Source: an uncultured Muribaculaceae bacterium
Lineage (GTDB): Bacteria; Bacteroidota; Bacteroidia; Bacteroidales; Muribaculaceae
Assembly: GCA_910579185.1 (NCBI GenBank)
Contig: CAJTTG010000015.1
Span: 1-26,873, forward strand
DNA: 26,873 nt
Direction of reading: 5' to 3'
Every line of letters starts with the position of its first letter. Positions within the stretch are counted from its first letter, which is position 1. Both the position numbers and the translations under genes were made by a program. Shown here in pieces: positions 6,785 through 12,874 of this stretch. The notes beneath the pieces were generated by a model. The model was not told where the DNA came from, ran no database searches, and saw only the letters and a list, made by a program, of their open reading frames with translations.

Positions 6785-8083
6785 ATGAAAACTTTCTATA
6801 TCGCAGCCGCGGCTATTCTGGTAAGTTCCACAGCACTTGCCTCACAGCCATGGACACTCGACAGCTGCATCAGCTATGCCTTGAGCCACAACATCGACAT
6901 CCGCGCCAGAAGCCTCGAAAGCCGGTCGGCAGAACTCGACGTGACAGAAGCTAAAGACAAATTCCTTCCACAAGTCAGCGCAGGTGCCAACCAGACCTTC
7001 AACTTCGGCCGAGGTCTGACATCGGCCAACACATACGCCGACCGAAACACATCGGAGTTCGGATGGAACGTGGGACTATCGCTTCCGCTCTTCCAAGGAC
7101 TCTCTGCAAAGCGTCAGCTCGACTATGCACGCGCCAACCTCTCAGCCATGCTTGAAAACATAGAGGCAGCCAAAGATGACGTCACATTGCAGGTCATGTC
7201 CCAATATCTGCAGGTGCTTTACTGCGGCGAGTTGCTCGATGTAGCCAAAGAACAGGTACGGATATCCACCGTAGAGCTTGAACGTCAGCAAGTGCTGTTT
7301 GAAGCAGGTAAAATACCGGAGCTGGATCTCACACAAGCCCGTTCGCAGCTCGCCCAGGATCAGCTTACCGAGGTCACCTCGGCCAACGACCGGCGCATAG
7401 CCCTCGTAGATCTCGCCCATCTCCTGCAGATCACGGATCTGACCGACTTCGAGATAGCTCCCCTCAGCGACGAGCAGACTCTGCTTCCCGATGCAGCCAC
7501 CATCTATGCCAATGCCCTTGGCATAAACCACGCCATCAAAGCCAGCGAGCTCAACATAGCCACCGCCGACCGACAGATCTCACTTGCCAAAACCGGTTAT
7601 ATACCACGGCTGTCGCTCAACGCAGGTCTTTCAAGCGCATACTACAAAATTTCCGGTATCGAGAATCCCTCCTTTGCCCGGCAGATGCGCGACAACTTCA
7701 ACAAATCGATCGGTTTCACCCTCTCGATTCCCATTTTCGATGCATTCTCCACACGCAACGCCGTCAGAAAAGCCCAGGTGCAACGTCTGAACGCCGAGTT
7801 GCAATACGAGAACGCCACCACCACCCTCAACAAAGCCATCCAGCAGGCATATTATCAGGCAGAAGCTGCGTCGGCAAAACTATCAGCCGGCATAACAGCC
7901 AGAGAAGCCGCTCGAGAGGCCATGGATGCAATGCAGGAAAAATACAATTTCGGACGCGCCAATGCCACCGAGTTTGAGCAGGCCAAGACCACCTATATCA
8001 AGGCAAGCGCCGAAGCGGTCCAGGCCAAATATGAGGCACTGCTCAGAATGCGTATCCTGCAATTCTACAACTCAGGACGCTGA
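6785..8083 (+). CDS. Outer-membrane efflux channel (TolC family)
   Basis: A 432-residue TolC-like protein with a signal peptide (about residues 1-19, ending ALAS before QPWTLDSCISYALSHN). Two repeated outer-membrane-efflux domains follow, each made of long amphipathic helices and short beta strands. The opening TLDSCISYALSHNIDIRARS is typical of the family, and the second half repeats the helix pattern with NFGRANATEFEQAKTTYIKA near the end. Homotrimers form the tunnel across the outer membrane and periplasm. It is the last gene of the pump operon and 130 bases separate it from the regulator. A weak stem, AGCC/GGCT (8101-8117), is the only terminator-like element after it. Confidence 0.93.
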   Translation: MKTFYIAAAAILVSSTALASQPWTLDSCISYALSHNIDIRARSLESRSAELDVTEAKDKFLPQVSAGANQTFNFGRGLTSANTYADRNTSEFGWNVGLSLPLFQGLSAKRQLDYARANLSAMLENIEAAKDDVTLQVMSQYLQVLYCGELLDVAKEQVRISTVELERQQVLFEAGKIPELDLTQARSQLAQDQLTEVTSANDRRIALVDLAHLLQITDLTDFEIAPLSDEQTLLPDAATIYANALGINHAIKASELNIATADRQISLAKTGYIPRLSLNAGLSSAYYKISGIENPSFARQMRDNFNKSIGFTLSIPIFDAFSTRNAVRKAQVQRLNAELQYENATTTLNKAIQQAYYQAEAASAKLSAGITAREAAREAMDAMQEKYNFGRANATEFEQAKTTYIKASAEAVQAKYEALLRMRILQFYNSGR

Positions 8084-8144
8084 CTTAACCCCCATCAATA
8101 AGCCATAAAAAACGGCTCAAAACGCATCATTTTGCCACTGATCA

Positions 8145-8174
8145 TTGCAAATCAGATTTTAATTTGTAAATTTG
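8145..8174 (+). promoter_or_regulatory. Promoter of the Crp/Fnr-type regulator
   Basis: TAAATTTG at 8167-8174 is a good -7 element, with a partial -33 (TTG at 8145-8147) 19 bases upstream. Transcription would begin near 8181, which rules out the in-frame ATG at 8172 as start and supports the ATG at 8214. An inverted repeat CTGAT/ATCAG (8138-8155) covers the -33 region. Confidence 0.6.
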
Positions 8175-8177
8175 CAT

Positions 8178-8187
8178 GTTGTACAAC
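8178..8187 (+). promoter_or_regulatory. Palindrome at the regulator's start site, possible operator
   Basis: GTTGTACAAC is a perfect 10-base palindrome lying just after the -7 element, where transcription should start. A second dyad, TTGT-TAT-ACAA, follows at about 8189-8199. Position and symmetry suit a repressor or autoregulatory site, possibly for the regulator itself. The binding protein is a guess. Confidence 0.4.
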
Positions 8188-8213
8188 ATTGTTATACAAA
8201 ACAACTGATTTCA

Positions 8214-8912
8214 ATGATCAAGCATGCTTTGGAGAAAGTGATGAGCGAAGACATGTCGGAAATCTGGACAATTCTCACTGGAGATGAGAAACGTATGATC
8301 ACTGACAACTTCACCCTTCATCATTTCAAAAAGAACCAGATAATATATGCCGAGCGTGAACATCCGGAATACCTATGGTGTCTGCTCAAAGGAAAAGCCA
8401 AGCTCTGCAAAGACGGTGTCGGAGGGCGTCAGCAGATCCTGCGCCTCATCAGTCCCGTGCAGTATTTCGGCTACCGCGCCTACTTCGCTCAAGAGGACTA
8501 TGTCCACACGGCCACAGCGATGGAACCATCCGTGATCGGCGCATTTCCACTTGAAGTGGTCAAAAAACTGATAGACAGCAACCGCGACGTGGCATGGTTT
8601 TTCATCCACGAGCTCTCGCGCAACCTCGGCAGCGCCGACACCCGTACCGTCAACCTCACTCAGAAACATATCCGTGGACGCCTTGCCGAAGCCCTGATGG
8701 TTCTGATCGACCATTACGGATTTGAGGACGATGGCATGACTCTTCGCATCTATATGGCCCGTGAAGATCTCGCCAATCTATCCAACATGACCACATCAAA
8801 CGCCATCCGTACACTGACAGCTTTTGTGAATGAAAAGCTGATCATCGTCGACGGGCGCCAGATCAAGATCACCGACAAGGCATCCCTGCTCAAAATAAGC
8901 AAGTTTGGATAA
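8214..8912 (+). CDS. Crp/Fnr-family transcriptional regulator
   Basis: A 232-residue regulator counted from the ATG at 8214. The start was chosen because the -7 promoter element ends at 8174 and the longer reading from 8172 would begin inside it. Residues about 20-125 form a cyclic-nucleotide-binding-type beta barrel (FKKNQIIYAEREHPEYLWCL, then GKAKLCKDG). A long dimer helix follows, and the C-terminal winged helix carries MAREDLANLSNMTTSNAIRT with the wing VDGRQIKITD. No cysteine cluster of the FNR oxygen-sensing type is seen. It lies directly after the export operon and before the protease lipoprotein in the same direction, so either could be a target. Ligand and regulon are unknown. Confidence 0.88.
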   Translation: MIKHALEKVMSEDMSEIWTILTGDEKRMITDNFTLHHFKKNQIIYAEREHPEYLWCLLKGKAKLCKDGVGGRQQILRLISPVQYFGYRAYFAQEDYVHTATAMEPSVIGAFPLEVVKKLIDSNRDVAWFFIHELSRNLGSADTRTVNLTQKHIRGRLAEALMVLIDHYGFEDDGMTLRIYMAREDLANLSNMTTSNAIRTLTAFVNEKLIIVDGRQIKITDKASLLKISKFG

Positions 8913-8961
8913 ACAACAAGTACTTTAACATACGTCTAATTAACACTTTAGTTCTTAACCA

Positions 8962-10749
8962 ATGAGGAAATTCCTTAAATTCTTTTTCATCGCGGCAATG
9001 AGTTTGTCGGCCGCGAGTTTTGTCTCGTCGTGCGACGACGACAATGAAACACTCAATCCTGCTGCTGAAATCGGTATCACCAACCAATCATGGGATTTGT
9101 CCAACACCATCACAGCCGACGGGCAAGGCGGCACGATCAATCTGACATTCACGGCCGCCGGCACATGGAAAGCATCGTGCGGCGACCAATGGTGCAAGAT
9201 CACACCGACCAGCGGACGCGAAGGCAACTCACAGCTGACGGTTACATTAGAAAGAAACACTACCGGAGCGCAACGCACGGCGACCGTCATGATCCGTATC
9301 GAATCCACCGGTAAATCACTGCTGATCAAAATCGTTCAGGGCACTACAACCCAAGGTGGCGACGGCACATACACCAGTGTCAACGAATGGATGTTCAACT
9401 ACATGAAGGAAAAATATCTCTGGAACGAACCGCTTCAGACCCTTCAGCCCGACAAATCGCTGTCCTACGACAAGTTCCTGACATCCGTACTCGACGCCGT
9501 GGATGCCGACAACCACCGCAACCGCGACGACGGACACTGGGTCAACGGAAAACGTGAATACTACTACTCATTCATCGAGAGCGATGCACCCGTATCCAAA
9601 TCCGCCGGCGAAGAAGAGACCGGATCAGGCATCACCTATATGGAACTCGCGCAGATCTCCAACACAGCCTATGCCATTCTTCCGGCGATGGTGGCCCCCG
9701 GCACACCGGCCGCACAGGCAGGCATCAAGCGCGGCGACATCATCATCAAGGTCAACAACACCGCCCTTACATCAACCAACCTCAGCAACCTCGCCAACCG
9801 GGTATATGACGGCGGCGTGACCGTGACACTCGGCGAACCGCAGTTCGACGACGAAGGCTACCTGACCTCCATCACAACCGGTTCGACCATCAGTCTTGCA
9901 TCAGCCACCTACACCGATCCGGCAATCTACCAGTCATCGGTACTCGAACTCTCCGGAGGCAAGAAAGCAGGCTATCTCGCCTACATGGGCTTCCACACCT
10001 CCTACGACGCACAGCTCATTGATATCTTCAACCAGTTCAAGAGCCAAGGCATCACCGACCTGATCCTCGACCTGCGCTACAATGGTGGTGGCCACGTGCT
10101 GTCAAGCGTACTTCTCGCCACGCTTATCACCGGCGATGCCTACAAAGGACAGCTCTATAGCCGCACAACCTACAACGCAGCACGTGCTGCCAAGGGTGAA
10201 GTCGGTGAATACCGTCTCGGAACAGCCTCAACTCCCGAAGGCAACTACAGCAAACTGACTGAAGCCCTCAGCGCATCAGTGAATCTGAAGACAATCTATG
10301 TGATCACCAGCGAGAACACAGCTTCAGCCTCAGAACTTATCATCAACGGTCTCCGCGGTCTTGATCTGACGGTCAACCTGATCGGTACAACCACCAACGG
10401 CAAGAACGTGGGCATGGAGGCAATGCAGAGTACGATCGGAAACTACACCTACCTCTTCGCTCCCATCACATTCTACAGCGAGAACGCCAAAGGCTTCAAG
10501 GATTATGCCGACGGCTTCACCCCCGACGTTGAATTTGACGACTCCCAGTATCTTCTCGGCGACTTCGGAACATCCGATGATATCCTGAGCAAAATAGCCT
10601 TCCTCTGGATCGTCAACGGAAACAAGCCCAATCTCTCAATGTCGAGAGCCAACACATTCGGCACCACCGTACGCAAGATCAAGTCCAAATCAGACCGCAC
10701 CCCCGTACAGTACAATGGCATGATTGCATTCCCGGAAGATAAGAACTGA
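8962..10749 (+). CDS. BACON-domain S41 protease lipoprotein (copy 1)
   Basis: A 595-residue secreted protease. The signal peptide ends in a lipobox, VSSC, with Cys24 followed by DDD, the acidic pattern linked to surface export of lipoproteins in Bacteroidetes. Residues about 40-130 form a BACON domain (GDQWCKITPTSG, then RTATVMIRI). Next come an N-terminal S41 helical region (VNEWMFNYMKEKYLWNE), a PDZ domain (about 225-290, GTPAAQAGIKRGDIIIKVNN) and the C-terminal-processing-peptidase fold. DLRYNGGGH and NTASASE are present; by analogy with Tsp, Ser455 and Lys481 would be the catalytic dyad. Copy 2 at 19544 has the same layout. S41 enzymes cut at exposed C-termini or loops; BACON domains are often thought to bind glycans or mucin. 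Substrate unknown. The gap from the regulator is only 49 bases and shows no clear promoter. Confidence 0.9.
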   Translation: MRKFLKFFFIAAMSLSAASFVSSCDDDNETLNPAAEIGITNQSWDLSNTITADGQGGTINLTFTAAGTWKASCGDQWCKITPTSGREGNSQLTVTLERNTTGAQRTATVMIRIESTGKSLLIKIVQGTTTQGGDGTYTSVNEWMFNYMKEKYLWNEPLQTLQPDKSLSYDKFLTSVLDAVDADNHRNRDDGHWVNGKREYYYSFIESDAPVSKSAGEEETGSGITYMELAQISNTAYAILPAMVAPGTPAAQAGIKRGDIIIKVNNTALTSTNLSNLANRVYDGGVTVTLGEPQFDDEGYLTSITTGSTISLASATYTDPAIYQSSVLELSGGKKAGYLAYMGFHTSYDAQLIDIFNQFKSQGITDLILDLRYNGGGHVLSSVLLATLITGDAYKGQLYSRTTYNAARAAKGEVGEYRLGTASTPEGNYSKLTEALSASVNLKTIYVITSENTASASELIINGLRGLDLTVNLIGTTTNGKNVGMEAMQSTIGNYTYLFAPITFYSENAKGFKDYADGFTPDVEFDDSQYLLGDFGTSDDILSKIAFLWIVNGNKPNLSMSRANTFGTTVRKIKSKSDRTPVQYNGMIAFPEDKN

Positions 10750-10773
10750 TCCGGAACACAAACCTATACCAAC

Positions 10774-10812
10774 AGGCGGAGATCCCTCAACCGGGTCTCC
10801 GCCTATTGTTTT
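10774..10812 (+). terminator. Strong terminator after protease copy 1
   Basis: AGGCGGAGA (10774-10782) pairs perfectly with TCTCCGCCT (10796-10804), with three further C-G pairs beyond a single bulged T, followed by ATTGTTTTA. It closes the unit that ends with the first S41 lipoprotein. Confidence 0.85.
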
Positions 10813-10836
10813 ACATTGAAAAAAATCCTATTTTTG
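10805..10836 (+). promoter_or_regulatory. Promoter of the PH-domain protein gene
   Basis: TATTTTTG at 10829-10836 with ATTG at 10805-10808, 20 bases apart. The -33 element overlaps the tail of the preceding terminator. It places the transcript start near 10843, so the in-frame ATG at 10816 cannot be the start and 10867 is preferred. Confidence 0.65.
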
Positions 10837-10866
10837 CATCAGAACAATTCAATTCAGTGTATCAGG

Positions 10867-11346
10867 ATGAAAAAGCGTGTAAGACTCAGCAACTATTCGA
10901 TAATCATCACTATCATAAGCCTTGGCATACTGGTAGTGCTATTTTTCAAAAACCTCCAGAACGGAAATGCATGGGCATTCTACCCGATCGGAGCAATGTG
11001 CATTGCGCTCTGTCTGCTGGCTTTGTTCTATATGCCGATAAGTATTGAGGCCAACGGAAAGGAACTATGCATAAACCGGTCGTTATGGTTCAAAAAGATC
11101 CCGATGAGCCAAATCGAGTCCGTAAGAAAATGCGAACCCACAATGGCTGAGCGACGGATATTCGGCAGCGGAGGATGGTTCGGCTACTGGGGATGGTTCA
11201 GCGAACGCGACCTCGGAAAATATTTCGCATTCTACGGACGCTCGTCCGAATGTTTCCTTGTCCGTCTGCACAACGGCCGCCAATACATGCTTGGCTGCAA
11301 GGATCCCGAGGAGATGGTGGAATATGTCAGCAGTCATCTCAACTAA
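10867..11346 (+). CDS. Small membrane protein with bacterial PH-like domain
   Basis: A 159-residue protein from the ATG at 10867 (preceded by AGG). It begins MKKRVRLSNYS, then has two hydrophobic segments (about 12-30 and 37-55). After these comes a soluble C-terminal part of about 100 residues with the beta-rich pattern of bacterial PH domains: ISIEANGKELCINRSLWFKK, IPMSQIESVRKCE, then a Gly/Trp-rich insertion GSGGWFGYWGWF, and a terminal DPEEMVEYVSSHL helix. Proteins of this shape are common in Bacteroidales, without known function. The stop codon (11344-11346) lies inside the first BlaI-type operator, so this gene sits immediately before the BlaI unit but has its own promoter. Confidence 0.75.
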   Translation: MKKRVRLSNYSIIITIISLGILVVLFFKNLQNGNAWAFYPIGAMCIALCLLALFYMPISIEANGKELCINRSLWFKKIPMSQIESVRKCEPTMAERRIFGSGGWFGYWGWFSERDLGKYFAFYGRSSECFLVRLHNGRQYMLGCKDPEEMVEYVSSHLN

Positions 11347-11356
11347 AAAATTAGTT
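11341..11356 (+). promoter_or_regulatory. BlaI-type operator 1
   Basis: AACTAAAAAATTAGTT is a perfect dyad: six bases, four-base centre, six bases. It matches the ACTA...TAGT form of BlaI/MecI operators. It lies just upstream of the -33 element and includes the stop codon of the preceding gene. A second copy follows exactly 60 bases downstream. Confidence 0.75.
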
Positions 11357-11362
11357 AAAAAA

Positions 11363-11393
11363 TTTGTCAGTCGGAAATAAATATCTACCTTAG
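11363..11393 (+). promoter_or_regulatory. Promoter of the blaI-type unit
   Basis: TTTG at 11363-11366 and TACCTTAG at 11386-11393 (one mismatch to TAnnTTTG), 19 bases apart. The predicted transcript start near 11400 touches operator 2, so repressor bound to both sites would enclose the promoter. Confidence 0.65.
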
Positions 11394-11400
11394 CGGTGTG

Positions 11401-11416
11401 AACTAAAAAACTCGTT
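11401..11416 (+). promoter_or_regulatory. BlaI-type operator 2
   Basis: AACTAAAAAACTCGTT repeats operator 1 with a decayed right half (CTCGTT for TTAGTT). It begins 60 bases after the start of operator 1, so both sites face the same side of the helix, and it ends three bases before the ATG of the repressor gene. Confidence 0.65.
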
Positions 11417-11419
11417 AGG

Positions 11420-11791
11420 ATGAAATCCGAAAAGAACAAACTGACAGACAAAGAAGAAGAGATCATGTTGCTGCTCTGGGAACATGGTCCATGCAGCATA
11501 AAAGAACTTATTCCCCACTTTGCTGAACCGCGTCCCCACATCAACACCGTATCATCTTTCGTGCGGCTTTTAGAGAAAAAAGGATACGTGGCCCACGAGC
11601 CCGGACGCTACGGCGGCTTCAACTACTTTGCCGTAAAACCGAAATCGGACTACAGACGCAATGCCGTGGGGCGGCTTGTCAGCAAATACTTCGGCAACTG
11701 CTTCTCCATGGTCTCACAGCTTGTGGAGGATGAACAGCTCAACGCCGAGGAACTGCGTGAATTGCTCGACATGATAGAACAAAAAAAATAA
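11420..11791 (+). CDS. BlaI/MecI/CopY-family repressor
   Basis: A 123-residue winged-helix repressor, the usual length for this family. The N-terminal DNA-binding part reads LTDKEEEIMLLLWEHGPCSI, then NTVSSFVRLLEKKGYVAHEP (recognition helix and wing, about residues 40-60). The C-terminal half (about 75-123) is the helical dimerisation region, ending ELLDMIEQKK. Family members bind dyads as dimers and are cut by a partner M56 membrane protease on induction. Here both expected partners are present: two matching dyads around its own promoter (11341-11416) and an M56 gene 24 bases downstream. Autoregulation of the whole unit to 17190 is therefore likely. No beta-lactamase gene is in the window. 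Confidence 0.92.
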   Translation: MKSEKNKLTDKEEEIMLLLWEHGPCSIKELIPHFAEPRPHINTVSSFVRLLEKKGYVAHEPGRYGGFNYFAVKPKSDYRRNAVGRLVSKYFGNCFSMVSQLVEDEQLNAEELRELLDMIEQKK

Positions 11792-11815
11792 GCACAGCCG
11801 CATAGTAAACAGTCA

Positions 11816-12862
11816 ATGGAATCATTATTCACATATTCACTAACCGTATCATTGTCGATACTCGCTTTGTGGCTTGCCTACCGGCTGACCATAGCAACAC
11901 AGAAGCACCTCACGACAAACCGTGCCGTTTTGCTGACGATATATCTGATCAGCATACTTATCTACCCCATGGTCAGCATTCTCTCATCGAACGTACCCGT
12001 CGCTTATGCACCAAGTTCAATTTCCGTTCCATGGACCTACGATGGCATAAGGCAGATGGCCACCATCCTCAGCTACCTGTCCTACACATGGCTCATCGGT
12101 GCCTGCGCATGCGCCCTGCTCACATTGTCAGAACTGACCAGAATATGCCTGATAATACGTCGGGCAAAACCGATCCGTGAAGGCCACCGGAAGATCTATA
12201 TCACAGACAATAACAGGATATCGCCATTCAGCTTCGGAAACATCATTGTGATGAACACAAGGGATTACAAAACCGGCAAAGACTTCATACTCGCTCACGA
12301 AGAGGGACACATAAGCCATATCCACACCGCCGACATGATTCTCGCGCAACTCACGCTGATAATCTGCTGGTACAATCCGGCAGCGTGGATCCTAAGAAAA
12401 GATCTCAAGCTGAACCACGAATATCAGGCCGACCAATACAGCCTTGACAGTGGATGCGACACTAAAAGCTATCAGATGTTTCTGCTGCAAAGGGTAGCCG
12501 GAAAGAACTTTCCTGTTCTCGCCAACAACCTCAACATCAAAAATCTGAAACAGAGGATAGCGATGATCAACCGAAACAGATCCAACGGGGTGTCAAATAT
12601 TCTCCGCTATGGATTTCCTCTGGCAGCCATGGTGATAGTGGCTATGGCCATACTGAATCCGAACGTCCAAGAGACACTGTTCATATCGCGTCATGCGTCA
12701 AAAATGGCAAACGCAAAACAAACCATCCTTGAGAAACAACCGGATATATTCGTTGAAGGACGACAGATAGAAATGGACAATCTCAACGAGATCCGGCCTG
12801 CCGACATTCAATCCATCACCGTCACCAAGAATCCGGACAGGATAGACATCAATCTAAAGTAA
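11816..12862 (+). CDS. M56 membrane metalloprotease (BlaR1-like antirepressor)
   Basis: A 348-residue inner-membrane zinc protease. Several N-terminal hydrophobic segments (about 5-25, 38-58, 85-110) precede the active site HEEGH (residues 161-165) in FILAHEEGHISHIHTADM. The probable third ligand is the Glu in NHEYQAD (about 203). One more membrane segment follows near 268-285, then a short periplasmic tail of about 60 residues ending VTKNPDRIDINLK. BlaR1 and MecR1 carry a penicillin-binding sensor after the protease part; this protein has none, so beta-lactam sensing is unlikely and the signal is unknown. Paired with the BlaI-type repressor 24 bases upstream, it presumably removes that repressor. 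Only 12 bases separate it from the barrel gene, implying cotranscription. Confidence 0.9.
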   Translation: MESLFTYSLTVSLSILALWLAYRLTIATQKHLTTNRAVLLTIYLISILIYPMVSILSSNVPVAYAPSSISVPWTYDGIRQMATILSYLSYTWLIGACACALLTLSELTRICLIIRRAKPIREGHRKIYITDNNRISPFSFGNIIVMNTRDYKTGKDFILAHEEGHISHIHTADMILAQLTLIICWYNPAAWILRKDLKLNHEYQADQYSLDSGCDTKSYQMFLLQRVAGKNFPVLANNLNIKNLKQRIAMINRNRSNGVSNILRYGFPLAAMVIVAMAILNPNVQETLFISRHASKMANAKQTILEKQPDIFVEGRQIEMDNLNEIRPADIQSITVTKNPDRIDINLK

Positions 12863-12874
12863 ACCAGCACCATA

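Noticed and set aside
8101..8117. Terminator after the TolC-like gene
   Set aside because: The stem is only four pairs (AGCC/GGCT) with a nine-base loop and no T-run, so it is too weak to claim.
11420..12862. A beta-lactam resistance switch (blaI-blaR1)
   Set aside because: The repressor and protease families fit, but the protease lacks the penicillin-binding sensor domain and no beta-lactamase gene is present in the window.
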